This document shows, one piece after another, positions 21,401 to 36,400 of a stretch of 64,000 nucleotides of DNA (position 1 is its first letter; the number at the start of each line of letters is the position of its first letter). A program made the position numbers and the translations under genes. The notes beneath the pieces were generated by a model. The model was not told where the DNA came from. It did no database searches and saw nothing but the letters and a program-made list of their open reading frames with translations. The stretch is from Trichostrongylus colubriformis (taxonomy: Eukaryota > Nematoda > Chromadorea > Rhabditida > Trichostrongylidae). The stretch lies in contig OZ022258.1 of NCBI GenBank assembly GCA_963978905.1, positions 31,562,716-31,626,715 of the forward strand, given 5' to 3'.

Positions 21401-24400
21401 CTGCTTGTGATCAGACTACTTTCAGACAACTCGTGAAAAAGAGCCCTCTTGCGCTTCTTATATATTGCCAATCAGTATAGATCAATATCAATATGCACAA
21501 TAGAAGATCTCACAGACCATCTACTCATCACTTCAAATAACTTCTTCCAAGTATTGTAAATTTACCTGCTGCAGGTGGCGGAACCCCAGCCTCAACTCCC
21601 TCAGCAGTTGCCTCGTCATATTCGTCCTCATCGTCTGACTCGCTCACGTGAATCGACACCTGTGAACCGTAACATTAGTTTGTAGGGGAATCGACACGTC
21701 TTTGTTGCCTTTCCTTTTCCATACCTATGCTTCATATCGAAAAGTAGGCCTTCGTTTCCAGAGTTATTTTTCTGTTCGCATGTATTTATATTCACATAAA
21801 AAATTTGATATTTGAAATAGTAAGACTATGAAAAGCGCTCCAAAATTAAAAGAGAAAATTACAATCAATGATGAATATGAAGCGGATTTAGTGCAACCTT
21901 CGTGGCAACGGTCTCTGGATTGCGTTGGAGGCCTGGCGGCACTCGTGCAGGGCAACCGAAGCCTATGCCGAGAACCACTCACTTTTATCAGAAGCTTAGA
22001 CTGGAGTGATCCAAATGAACCGCTAAATACAGCTAATAAGGGGGGGGGGGGGGAGGGGCAATCGTCAAATACGGCGAAATAGGTCTGTTATATGATAATT
22101 CACCTCTTCATCACCATATGAATCGACGGTGATGGTGCTATGGGTACATGGCCGAGAATTTTTGGACTTACTATTTATTGGCCTATCATGAGCGTTCACG
22201 AAAGGCTTCCCAATTTCACATTTGCACATTTTATAACCATTTCGTAACTCGGATAAGGCCTCTAGAATAGGGCACCGTATGCTACAGGCTTCTCAGAACA
22301 ATTGAGCAAAAGGGCAGATTTGAGATCACCGTTTGAAACTGCTCAAAACCATATACATCCCATCATGAAAGGCCATGCCACGGTGACCTGAGAGCCTGCG
22401 CTTGTAAGTGCCTTCTTTATGCTCCTAATATGTTTCTGGAAATTTCCGGGAAATTTCGAGCGAGATAGCGCAAATATTTCCTCACAACTTAATATTTTAA
22501 GTACTTGGTATATGAGGCAAATCTCTGCTTAACTATTACCTGATTACTGTCCGCAATAGTCCACTCAAAATATACACCGAAGCCAATGTCATAGTAGTCG
22601 GTGGCAAACTCCCAGAAAAGACACGTTCCGTCTTCATGCGTGGGCACTCGAACCTGAAAAGCAATGGGGGAAGTGGAAGGAGCCAATTTCCACAAAGATA
22701 AATTCGTAAACGTCAAACGCTATTCCACTGAATAGCACATTAAGGGATGTTAACTATGACGATTTACGGGGACAAAACCATGAAAGCCGATACTTGCATA
22801 ATCGCAAATTTGTAACTAAAGGTGAAGCCACAAACATTTCCCGCAAAGTGACATAACTCGGAGTCAGCTGTTTCCAAAGACCACCTGGCCCGTTACAATT
22901 ATCACTTCAGTCTTCAAATTTCTGGCCATATGTCGCTCCTAGTTCTATATGGATTTATCATTAACGCCACCTCGCAAAGTTACCTAGAGTATGGAAAGGC
23001 CACTTGTGACTCCTGCTAAGTTTGAACTCTGCTTTTGGTGTTCCAAAAAGATCACCATATGGTCAGCAGGTGGGTTTGAGCATGGGACATGAGAAATCCG
23101 ATCAACAATAAAGTATTAACTGCAATTACATTCGAATGAATGCTTGCGGTTCAAGAGAACGATGTACAACGCGGCTTGTATAACATGCTTCAAGTGCCTT
23201 TACATACCATAAAGTGACGCACTTGTCACGCTCTGAACCACGGCCATGTAGGCTACATGGAGACGGTTCGTGACTATCAACAGAGGAAAAGGAACCCATA
23301 TCTCGAAATTCTAATAGTTTCATTCCATTCGTTTCAAATTTCGGCATCAGTAGCACTCTGCTCATTGAACTAGTTGGATTAACCCGCTCGCTTTTAGCAC
23401 AGACGTAGAGTGAGATTGTGACAGGTTTTGGCAAACTTCAGCACAGACACATGCAAAGAGCTATTGACTAGAGCATAGTTCTATTCAGAAAGCAGCAGTA
23501 TTGGATAACCGTAAGCCAACTGATCATCACAAGTTTTAAAATGTACTTTTCTGCATAAACGTCACGTTCTGAGGATTTCAAAAAGGGTAAACCAGGAAAT
23601 GCTGGATCTCAAAACTAAACATTCACTTCAGGCATATGGCTTCATTCATAAGGTAATCCTGTTCGCAGGATTACTTTGATCCACGGAGATAACAATTAGT
23701 AAGATACCTACCGTAACAGTTTCACCGTGTCCGACCTTGATGATCCCTTCACTGCCTTCTTTTTTAATAGTGTTCTTGAACTCCACTATGTCTTTGCGAT
23801 TCCACAAGGATGCCTGATGCCGGTGCAATTTCAGGATTTGCTGAAGCGCATTATCAGTAAGTTAAAACATCGAATGTAAAGTTAAATAAACAACGACACA
23901 TGACCCAATAGCAGCGACACGAAATTTTAGCAAGCGGGGTTTCGATAAACAAAGAAACTGATGGTGAGATCTTCGAAGTGCTGGGGATAAACTTAAAAGA
24001 TTACGCAGGCTAACAATTCTGGAAATAAATAGGCGCCACGTTTCGCGATGGGGACTAGCACTCAAGGATGTAGATGCGGAGCACAATTGACTCTCACTTA
24101 GAACCGTCCGAAAAGACACATGCATTATGGGGGAATGGTACACACTGCACAACGTGTTCACGACAAATAGCAAGGGAAACGAAATGTGCAAGGGGCTACG
24201 AAGAGATTCAACTTGAAAAGTCGTGAGAGTGAACGAACTGCCAAAAATTCCTCTTCGTAGACCCTTGAAAGCCAACTTGTGACACGACAAACCCACAGTG
24301 GCAGAAGAGTCCCATCTGTGCGTGAATGGACGACACTTCAAACAAAAATGTATTAAATAGAAGTTGGGGGTGGTGCATGAAATGGACAGTCATGAGGGAA

Positions 24401-27400
24401 AATTGACAGGAAGCTCGAAAAGAGTGGTTTGTCCAGAGATGAGCCGATAAGATACATAGGCTTGTAATAGATTTTACACATAAACCCTGAATATGGCTCA
24501 ATCCCATCAGCTTTGTGAGCTGACGATGGATGAAACAGTTCCTTGAACTTGTGTGAGCTGAGAATGGATGAACAGTTAGGCAGCTGATTTTTTCTATTTC
24601 TTTCAAGGTCTTTAACAATCACACCTTATAATCCACACTTTGAGAAATCCCTCAATCCTCACCTTTATCTTATGCTACCCTTGAATACCTGATAATGATT
24701 CATGTTTCCTATCCCAGCCGCCTAATTGAGCATATGGGACCTCACATATGCGATATAATGAAACAGCGCCGACTACCTTACCTGTGCCTAGCTCCCGCAA
24801 CAAATAAGAAAAACCGTATTCGACAAAGGAAAGTCATAACCGCTACTGCTTCTCAGACAACCAATAAAGGATTGTCAACAAGTCAGCATGGCCATTCTTA
24901 ATGAGCTGTAAATACATGGCTGTATGCGTCTTGAAATTCTGATCTCGAACCTGCTTTCCAAGTTTGCGGGCCGACCCTGTGAAGGAAGTTATGAAGGTTT
25001 TTCTGCATGAGCACTAGTTTTACAGCTAAGTGCAGGCGCATGTAAGGCGCGCTAAGCGTTATTGGGCAAAACCAATGTCGTTTTTATGTCAGGAGATCAG
25101 ATTACCCCAGAGACAAGCTTCCGGCACAATCGGAATTTTCCCAAAATTTGAAAAGGTTTCTAGGAAATTGAGCAGCAACATAGTCAAGAAAGGCAAAGTC
25201 GTTGATTTCTTCCAAGAAAATGCACTTCTTTGGCGCTATCATGCACGATCGCTGAAAAAAGCACCTGTCTGGATATGTCCCAACTTTGTTATGAATGGTC
25301 CTCTTTCTGTAGTAAATGGAAAAATTGATACACCTTCATGTTCATCTTACTTTCTGAAAATGTGTCAAAAACTCGAGAAATTTGCCTGAAAATTCGCGCG
25401 CAGTGGCATCTTAACCTCTTGACGAACAGCGTGATCCTTTTTTAGTGCCTTATTCACGTGTTGGAAGCTAAGTAGAGATTGTAGTGCAATACACTGGAAG
25501 GCCACATTCTATGCAAAAGCAAAACGAGCGAGAATCCCAACCATGGTCTATCCAGCGTGCGTCATGGGTTCCACTGCGCGAGGATGTCCCTATTGATGCA
25601 CAGCATTTCTCATGCACTTGTTGGTAATGTAAGCGAGTAACATGCATACACTTTTGGGAGTGCATTTTGAAAAACTTTCACACACACAGTCGTTCCGAAA
25701 ACTTGGAAGAAGTTTTGAATTTAGTTTCTGAAGGCGCTTACAGCTATGTGCATCTCATTGTGATTGGCTAGGCTGACCTACTGACTTGTGAGGTTACAAA
25801 TTACAGGTAACACCAGTGCTATTCGCTCGCCTTGAATCTTTCAGAGTTGGAAACGAAAAAGATGAGCTCGGCAAGCCGAGTAGACCCATACTTTATTCAT
25901 GGAACATTAACAGTAACTAACATTAACCAATATCGAACGCTGTTGTACAGGTGAGCACTTGGCTCGGCACAGTTCCCATGCGAAGTGCGTCAGGACACTC
26001 GGGACCGCGTCACGCGATTGGCGTCGCAGCGCGCGGCGAGTGCCTCGCTAACACCGTTGTCAGCTACCCTTGCCCGCACGCTGAAGGACAAAGCCGCTGC
26101 CTTTTTGCTTGACCTGGTCAGTCGAGCATTAGTTTGACACCTATTTCTCACCACCAACAGACGAAGACAGGTTTGAAACAGACGGAGAGAAATTCCAAAA
26201 TAGACCCCGTCATCGAAGTTGATTAATAAATATCCTTAACATCCCGACATCAGCATACTATTATCCTAACCCTTTTGACTTTTGAGTTTGACATCACGAA
26301 AAACATTCAAGAATTGGGAGTGGTAGTCAGCTTTCCAATTAGTGAACACATTTAGTCAATAAATGAGTGGTTTCGGAGAAGATGAAGAAGACAGCATTAC
26401 GATAGGAACACCATCTCATAAGAAGCAGGTGATAGCAAAGCTTTAAGTTTTTTTTTTAAATATGCACAAAGAATCTACATACAGATGCGGCCAAACACTG
26501 ACAGTAGGTAAATCTGAGTAGGCAATATTCGTCACAGACTCTCTCCTTATACACAGGTGAGCCATGCATTTGATCGTTTGCACTAGTGAAATGGAAGGAA
26601 ACTACTGCCTCTAACGGCTCTAAACACAAATGGTATATTACCAATAAACAAGGCTCAGGGCATAATTAGCAGGACTGGTGATGAAGCGCAAAAGAAGGCG
26701 TTGCACATGTTCATCAATAGAGACAAGCCGCGTCTCTGCTCCAATTCAATTTTGGAGCGTATTTGAGCGCGATGGGACTCATACATGTGATAGCCTGACG
26801 TTGCCCATTTCCCACACGTGAGATCCAGGATTTGATCTACGACGCTGATAGCGAGAGCGGCACCACTCGTCATACTATTCCTCTCCTTATCAACTGGTAG
26901 CACCGTAAACTTAATTGAATAATCGAATGAGGAATAAAATATAGTGCAGTGTGCGCCCGAGTAAGTCATCACTAGTTGGAGGCGTTCGACGTTCACATCG
27001 AGGCTTCCTGGCATACAAAAAGGGCTCTTACCAAATAGACCGTCCAAGAAGAGAGTAGGCTGGGCAGGTTCAGGCGCCACGCTGATAAAGCATTTACTAG
27101 AGGGACCTCTCACCGACGCACTGACATTATGTAGGTTGTAAGGAAAGTTTTGGCTTCTCGCAATTTCAACTTCCGAAGATCGTAGCAAGGCTCAGACTGC
27201 ATCCCTTCTCCCAAAGTAAGCACCATTCGATTCGTTGCACTCTTGGCAACACTGAATATAACTGCGTATCTCATTTGACAACAGCTGACGATTTATAATA
27301 TTGCGCGAAATCAAAAAAAGTTGACTCCTAATCACCATTCTTTCCGCACACGCTGCTTCTGTAGGAGCTGCCCAGGTGTTGGGGGAAGTGGGGCTTGGTA

Positions 27401-30400
27401 AACGCTAGGTAATGGACAAGTGAGAGCTTCAGCCTGCAACTGCTTCAACTACTGGAAGGGGATTCGGTAAAATGCGCTCGCGCATAGTTGCTCCAAGGGG
27501 TCCCGCCGCACCCTTTTTCGGTTTTTTTTTTCGAATGAAGGCTACTTGAGGTGGTCGATTATTTTTGTGTGAGGAAGGCTAAGCTTTTATATGCTCCTAT
27601 CAAGTATGGACACTCATCGCTTTCTGTCGTTTTAGTCAAGGGGACTTGATCAAATGCAAATTCAGGCAACTCACTCTCATTTCTGCGCCTTCGAAACCAG
27701 GGACAAAGTGTTCCATCCACTGCATCACCCTCTCCCCGTGCATTACTCACATTTGTGGTTGCCTTTGCTAGGACTCGGCTAAGTAAGAACTCGTCCAGAA
27801 GACATCCAAAAGTGCCATTTTCGCAGTACTTCAAAATTTCCCTAATAATTCGAAACCTCGTGGCATTCCAAGGGGAGTATATATTCATAAAGGGCAACTT
27901 TTTGTCTATTTTGGGAGCGCAATACGTCAGTTGATTCATGCTAATGATTCAGATTTCGTGAATGCGCAGAACCGGCCAGAACTCCCCTTACAACCTTATG
28001 TGATAAGGCAGATGCATGAATGACATAAATCCACAGTATTCCCCGGCCATAAATCATTCCTTTGCGCCCGAATTGCACTGGACCGAAAACAGGGAAAGGA
28101 AGGTAATGGGCTGATGTAGATTACTCGCTTGAGCACTTTCGAATAGCATAAGCTTCGCGCGCAATCACCATGTGGAGATTACCACAACATCGTGAGAAAG
28201 GAATCTTTTTTCCACAACACTGTGAATAACTGAGAGAAAACATAAACTGGTTATGTGCTGCGATCCCGTGGAGTCAAGTGTATGGATTCAACAAATTGAT
28301 TGGATTAAACAAACATCCAGTGGGACTGAGACTTTTCTCCCATACCGCAACAAATCCATTCGAGCATTCAACAATGCAAGAAAGAAAAGAAAAACAACAG
28401 AAAAATGCTCACAAGGAAGATCATCTCCAGGCTCCTCATCGCTTACATCACTGTCATCGTCATGGGCGCGCTGCTCCTCATCAAGTTCAGTCGCTGTGGC
28501 GGGCGGACGTCGTTCGCTTCGGGGAACCGCCGCTTCGGCTTGTTGAGCGTACACCTTGAAACATAAAGGCAGTGAGTTTTTGGAAGACAGACCAATTTTA
28601 CTCAGACAAACTCTCAAAGCAATGACAATGAAGTAGACTAGCCTGCGACATGTACTGCTGGTAATGTTGCTCCTGAAGCTCACGGATAAGGGCGGCTTGC
28701 TAAAATAATCAGCATATAGAGTGGCTACATATAAAGTTGAGGAATAAGTTCTCGCCGTTTTTTTTTGTGTTTCGACACGTTTTCTAAACCGTTCGTCGAA
28801 GTTTATACATGTGTTCAATAGGGTTTTTCTGCACTACAGAACGATGCTATTTAGTTTTCGATTTCTTTGATTGCTTAATATTTATGAGGTTCAGAAATGA
28901 AGTAATCTGAAGGCAATAGTCGCGCTTGCGACACTTTCTTTTCTTCGTCTGCCATCGAGGCCAAGGAATGTATGCGCAAATGTTTTTGCTATAGCTTTCT
29001 GCAGCTCTACAGACGGTTTCATTTGCTTTTGATCGTTTGACTGTTTGTTATTTTTAAGGTTTAGAAATGGGGTGATTTGTAGGAAAAAATCTGCACTTTC
29101 GGCGCATCGAGATCCGAAAAAGCTGAACTTTACCACGTCAGATGAACTCAAATGAGGGGTAAAAGACTTTACTGAGCCATCTACTGCTATAGCTGAAGGG
29201 TTTCTTGCACGATGAAAGTGCTTGGTGAATGATCCATTTTTTTGCAAAAGAACGTGCGAGTGGGGCTTCCTTGAATACCCCAATTCTAAGCTTCAGGGAT
29301 ATCAAACTGCGAAAGTATTCAAAAGAATAGTGACATTATTTTGTAAAATAAGTTCTATCGAATGCATATATGAATATCCTCTTTAATCTCGATTGTAGGC
29401 GAGGAAGAGAAGATACCGAAAATGCAAACTTCTGCTGAGTGCTGCATTTGTGAGTTTTAAAACAGCAAAAGGGTGAGAGATTTGAATGAAAGGCAGTACC
29501 ATTCTGTAGAGCTGGGAAAGCTCTATCGAAAACTCATGCGCATAAATGTTTTATCTCGATGGCAGACGAGGAAGATGAAATGTCGAGAGTGCCAATTTTT
29601 GCCTTCAGCTTACTTCATTTCCATACCTCATAAATAATAGGCAATTGAAGGAATCGAAAAAACAAAAAAAGGGCTGTGTACATCAGAAAAAGCTCGATCG
29701 AGAGCATATATGAGCTTTGCCAAAAGATGAAGGAAACAATATGAGAATAGAGAACAAAAAAAGCGGGAACTTATTCCTCAACCTTGTAGCATGATTGCTT
29801 CCAATACACGATCTGCGTAACGCAGGCACCATCTCTTCCCATTTTAGTTCTTTAACGATTGATTTGCTGAGTGGGTCTGACCCTCGCAGCCACCAAAAAA
29901 GCTTTTGCTTTTCGTCCAACGACACCAAAAACAAAAGCTGTTTTGTGAGATCTGCTGAGTGGGCCACGAGTCCTGCACTAAGCAAGCAGCAAGTCAGGCA
30001 ACGATAGAAATCAAAACAAAATCAAACATCTGATAGAGTCCACATACTCGCTGCTGAACACAACCCAGACCTGAACCACTACACAGGAGATCAGAACATA
30101 ACCTTTGTTCCAAACCCTGCCTTCGTTCCAAAACTCATTATATCTCCTCCAACAGCATTCTTCAGTCACGAAACGTTAGCTCCATCAGCAAAAGTAGACG
30201 GCTTGAGAGAGCAGCATTGTGCCAGGAGACCTCCTGACCAGGAAGGACATCATGTTTTGACCAAGGGCGACGACTATCAGCTGTTGCTTTGGATCGGCGA
30301 TGAAGCCGCACTTTACACCAACAAACGATTGCGGACAATCATCATCACCAGCAAGTCAGTCAGTTAGACAGACAGACAGCTACCACCCCTCCACGTCTTA

Positions 30401-33400
30401 TCTCTATTTGATCCCGAGCGGCACACAGGTATCCTCCATCATCCGCCCGCTCCATCTGACCAATTAACTGTCATTCTCGACCGCAACATTCATCTCATAA
30501 ACAAATGAGTACTGCTATAAATTGCTAATTCCTTACCGCAGGAATATGAAAGAGCTCTTGAGAGAGCACTCTCTAATCATCCTTCTCTACTCATTACGCT
30601 TCTTTTGTCATACATCAAAATTTAGAGATCGAATATCTAAGAGACTCACTTATTGACAAAATAAACAATTATGGGAATGCGTTACTGACATCGTGAGTCG
30701 TGAATTCTACCATTCTGAACCGAATTATTGCGTTTAAGTGCAAGCGGTGTACTGCAGATGCAGATAGTCCATTCGAAAATCCCAAAAACCCGTCGAACAT
30801 TCACCGGATACCGAAATTCTCAAGTATAATATCTCTTCATACCACCGATGATACACCACTTGATAAAAAAATATTTACGTAGTTCATTTATTAAGAGCGT
30901 CCCCCACGATGTCTATGGCCATACCAAAGCGAACTTGTGACGGAACAATTCATGAAATAAAATACAGAAATGCATCAAAGCCTGTCCAGTTATCTCTCTG
31001 CACACTTTTTCGCTTCCATCATCTTTCGTTATATTTATAGTGAGCAGCTCAATGTGAAAAGTCAAGTTCACCACCCGGGATAGAATCCACGTTAATCATT
31101 TTGTAAAAAGGCATCGTGAAGAATATCAGTACCGGAATTCTCAAGTATAATATCAAATAAGCTCAAATAAGCTCCAGATCCTAGACCGCTTTGCCTTTCG
31201 ATTTTGTTCACTTGCTTATCAGCAAAACCGCCATTTCTATGAACTTTTGCCCCACCGAATTCTAAGCATCATGCTCCACCATCACTTCATTGACCTTTTC
31301 GCCAGCCACTTCTCTTTGTGATTTCGAGCACCCTAAAGACGTCATCGAAAATGCGCAATAGAGAAGAATGTCAACAGTAACATTTCGAGTTGTGTTCCTG
31401 TGGAATTCTCGGTCATCCCGTCAGATTCTCGCATAGACTTCTCTCGACAGTCGGCGAACAATGGCAATCACCACATCCGGAGTCAGCGGTTTTCCTTCAG
31501 ATTGGGCGTTCCGCTGTACATGAACACACTTAACAAGGATTGCCTCTCGCGGATATTCCTCAATCTCGACTTCATCGAAAGAGTTCGGCTGGAGCACGTG
31601 TGTCGGTTGTTCTACTATGTGCTGCAGGTGAGATCAGCCTCTTGATAGCTGCTTTGCAATCTTATGCTCGTTGTCTAATCCTATACCATTCAGCAACAAT
31701 CCACCTTTTCCGATAGCGTGAACTTGGACATTTCGCAATTTCTGATTAACACTTCCACGGATTACTACCAGCAGGTAATCACGATAGATACTCCCACAAA
31801 CGACCGGCATTGATAAAAACGAAAAGATCAGCCGTTAAGGACAGTCTCAGCTTTCTTCCGACGGTCGTTGGAGTGATCGAAAGATGCGGCCTCTATGTAC
31901 AGCGCCTGACTTTTGGTCAACGTTGGTTGCGAATCTCACAGCCAATAATCGACTGCATTGCAAAGTGAGACTTTGCTAATTTTATCAATCAGCAGAGTGC
32001 AAACTTTTGATCTAAACAATGTAGCAACTGCAAACGGCTGACTGTCGTAGATCTTGGAGCAGTAATTCTGAACGCCGATCTGAGCCCTCTACTGGAAAAA
32101 GTTGCGCCACAACTGCAGGAATTTTCGTTGGAAGAAACCAGCTGGGTCAATATTGAATGTGCTGAGAAGGTGAATGAACTTTTGCTTAGAGCATCACTTG
32201 GTTCTTATAGTCTCTCAAAGTTACAGGTGCAAAACTACTTCAAATCAATGAAGAAACTGCAGAAACTCAACCTGCGTTCGGCTATGTTTCAACTTACACA
32301 GCTCGCTGAATTACCGGCAACTCTGCGGTGGGGAATGAGGGAATGAACTGTCAAGACGAGTGCTTGATCCACAACGAAATCATGAGATACAAGTACCATT
32401 GCAGGTATCTGGAGATTGGAGGCGCCCATTCGTTCCCATCCGAGGTACTGTTGCAGTTCTTGCAAAACCACGATCAGCTCGAAGAGTTCCACGCGTCACC
32501 GGTTCCAGTGCTTGATGAGGAGATAATCGCTGCTATCGGATCGCTGGGTAACCTGCGACATCTCTCACTCGGCCATTCGTACAATGCCGATTTGCACTTC
32601 GACCAGTTGGGCAAATTGATAAACTTGGAGTCACTTCGAATGAATGTGAGTGTTACGAACAGCAGTTCAACTTTGAATGCGCTCTGTTCACAATAGCCTT
32701 TGTATAACAGGTGACCAGCAGTTGTTGCTTGAGCTTGCACTAAGGCTGGTTATTTTTCGTAGTTTCCTATACAAAAAGACATAAACGGAGACTCAGTGTG
32801 ACTTCCTGGAAAGAGAAGCGCCCATGAATTAAGCCCGAAACTCGTTTAAGAACGTCACTGCAATTTAAACTCGAAGGTTTCATTCCCAACGGCTCGTGGT
32901 CGAAGGAAAATTATTTTCGAAAATATCTATCACGTGCACGATGCACTCATTTGATCCCTTGAGTGATGTCTGAGCATTTTCAGTGCACAGGAGGCGTGCT
33001 GGCTTTTATACACTGTGGACGTTTGTCAGATAAAGTCGCACTAATCGAATAGCTTTTTACTTGAGCATCGATTGTGGAAAGGTGGTGCCTAGCCAGAAAT
33101 ATGAAGTGAAATATGTGATTATTTAGGATGTTTACGGTCTGACGGAAATGTCTCTGCAGCACATATTGTCACACATCCTGAATTTGGAACGGATTGTGCT
33201 CGTCAATTGCAAGACCGTATTCGATTATACGGCTCTGGGCAACTGTGGACGACTGCAGTCCCTTGAAATCCGAAACACCATGCAACTTTCCAACGAGGAC
33301 ATACTCGGACTGTGCTCATATGGAAATCTTAAACGACTCGTACTCTCAAACTGTTTCAACTTCTCATCGCGTGGAGTGAATATCGCATTGATGCGCTGCC

Positions 33401-36400
33401 AGTTGAAAGAGGTTGGTTTGAGGAGTGTAGCTGACAATGAAAGCGACTATTAATCAACACCATTTGATCACCTACGTTTTTACAAAACTCACAACCCCGG
33501 ACTCCACAAAAACGAAAACTATGATAAACGGGGGCTGGGCTGGTTTCCCATTCAATGCTGAAATTTCTGACCAGTTTTCTCTCCTGGCTCACTCGCAAAC
33601 GGTGTACTGCACTTTGATTAACCACCTCGCAGAGACACCTCGATTTGATTGAGAATATCGCATAATTTCAAAATCTTGGCGTGATCCTTCCTTAAGGAAT
33701 CGAGTGCCGTAAAATTATAACTAGAGAAATTCCCAAGTGCTATGCCATAAATGTTCTAAGCGTATCGTCCCTACCCGATAAACGTCTGAATGGGTCTAAT
33801 AGTTATCTAATACACATATGTCCAAATCCCACAGAAGCCATCCCTTTACATCACAGAGCAAAACCAGGCGGATATGATCAAAAACCAAAGGGAATGCAAT
33901 GCGCCCACCCCGTCGTCGGCCACGGTCGGAGATGCATTATAGTAACAGAAAGTTACGTGAACAGTCTCACTCTCCGTTCCCACCCGCGAGGGGCAACGAG
34001 ACGGGCTTTTACTCGCCCGCCACGCCCACTCGGCCAAGGATTTAAGGGGCTGTATCTTAGCCTAATTCTCACTTTTTGGCGTGAAACTTTGCATGCAGAT
34101 CCTATTAGGGAAGTACAATGTAACAAATCAATCTGTCCATGAAGTTCGCTTGCTGCTGTTGCACATGCTTAGCACTGGAAATGCTGCCCTCTCTTCCGCT
34201 GAAGCCATCGCAACACCTTTTCGGATCATGTGAGAAAAATGCTTTCGCTGCTTGTCTCACGAATGCTTCATGGGTATCGAATGATAGAAACTCATTGAAT
34301 ACCACAGGTGGTTTTCTCTTTCACATCTGACTTCTGTCGCAGTCTTTCCTAACCTCTCAAAATCGAATTTCGAAATTGCCTGCGTACGGCACATGAAATG
34401 AGCTCTGTACACATTTCGAACGATTTTGGAGCCCCTCAGAAGATGCCTCTACACTTTTTTCGTTAAATTAAAAAAAAAGGTGTTTTGCACCACATCTAAA
34501 GGCATAGATCTCGAGAGAAATATCCAACTTCACTGGAGGACGAGAGTCTGTCGTTTAGGACCGCTAAGGGAAACTTTGAAAACGGAACGAAATGGGGGCT
34601 TTCTCTGAGTGAATTTTGATTCAGGTCCGCATTCGTCAAACTCCTTTGCCTGCTGATACGAACAATTTGAAATCACAAAAACAGATGAGAAGGAGTGGTG
34701 TAGTGACAAGCTGCGCCATTGAGAGCGGCATTGTTTGGATACTACATCGGCTTGATACCCACTGTGGCCTGAACGCTCCTCCAACCTCCGCAGCGATCGT
34801 TTTGCACCAGATGGTCTGGCACTGACTCGTTTATTGGCTAGACCCAGTGGGAGAATCACTTTTCAATTCGATTGAACTAATTTCAAAGGCCACCAAAACT
34901 CCGAACAAAAAAGAGTGCGCGGCGCAATTCGAAGGGAAGATATTGGAAACGATTTCAGCTGACAGTGAACAAATGCGCTCGGGTTACTGATGAAATGATG
35001 TACACGCTGGCATCTACGCAACGAGAATTGGAAAGCATTTCTATTCAAGAATGTCCCGCGATTACCAGGTAGGAGAACAACTGACAACAACAGCTTTAGA
35101 AAAGAAACAACCATCATCGGATCTGCGCTGGAGCGGACATAATTTGTATTAGGTCCGTGCAGAATAAATGGCCAAAACATAACTGGCCATAACTTCGCTC
35201 AGACACAAGTTTACTTGTTGAAATAAAAACCATTCGAATCTACAGAACTTCGCCAACGATCTGTTGAAGAAAATATGTCATCATGATCAAATTCTGGATT
35301 GCTAGAATCAATAAAGTCAAGAATGGCATTTTTAACGTGCATAATTTTTCTGCCGCAGGTTTGCATCGGGAACCCGGAAAAAGTGGTAATCCGTCAGGGA
35401 TAGGTCTAGGAAATAAGCGCGGTGAGGGAGAGGCTCGATGCCCAACTGCATCATTTTTTACATACGCAAAACCCCACAGTTCGCAAGTCTCCCGGCAGAA
35501 ACTGATCTAGACGCTCCCTGACCCCCCCTTATTCCCCAGACCTATTCCTGACGGATTACCACTTTTTCCCGGTTCTCGATGCACACCTGCGTTAGAAGGA
35601 GTTTGCCGAAACGATGCATGTTGAAAATGCCATCGTTGACTTCATTAACTTTCGCAATCCAGACTTTGATCATGATGGCATATTTTCTTTACTAGATCGT
35701 TGGCAAGGTTGTGTAGATTCGAATGGTTTTTATTTCGACAAATAAAGTTGTGTCTGAGCGAAGTTATGGCGTTTTGAAAAAAGTGTTCCGTTTTGGCCAT
35801 TTATTCTGCACAGACCTAATAGAAAAAGCTACGATTAATGCCCTGGGTTTCTTCCGACACATGATCCCTCATTCTCTGAATATTTTCACATATACTCTCT
35901 TATCCTTTGGAACTACATCTGACCTTTTCTCGTAATCATTCCAATTCAATGTTCTCCTGATGAGCAGCAGCTGAATTTTTTGAAATGAGAGTGGGATCAA
36001 CAGGGAGTAGTAGACAAAAAGGTATGTACTCGACTACCGACCGAACAGCTTTGACTTCAAATGCTTTTATAAGAATTTGATGACCGCAATTAACGCGAGA
36101 AACGCTCATAAGAGTGGATTGCCAGATTCGAAGATGTTTAACAAGGGCACTTTCCAACAATTTCTTGCATTCGCAAAATCTTCTACTATTATTCTTTTTT
36201 ATGTCCGCTTCTCATAGCAAGCACAGCACATGTAAATCATTTCAAACGAACGACCCACCACTCATACGACCAGACCAACGCGCAAGGAATGACAAGTAAA
36301 ACGGACACAGTAGGAAATGAGAGAAGCCTCTCCAGTGCCATATGTCGGATGACATCATCATGTAGCAGGACAAGGGGAGGCTATTGAATGCTCGGGTAAT

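Noticed and set aside
26655..27188. 177-codon minus-strand open frame as a gene
   Set aside because: It opens with TTG, has no recognised domain and no splice support. One frame of this length is roughly what chance allows in 64 kb read in six frames.
33412..33454. Read-through of exon 6 to the nearby TAA as the 3' end of the F-box/LRR gene
   Set aside because: Three further exons join in the correct phases and continue the LRR pattern to a stop with a poly(A) signal.
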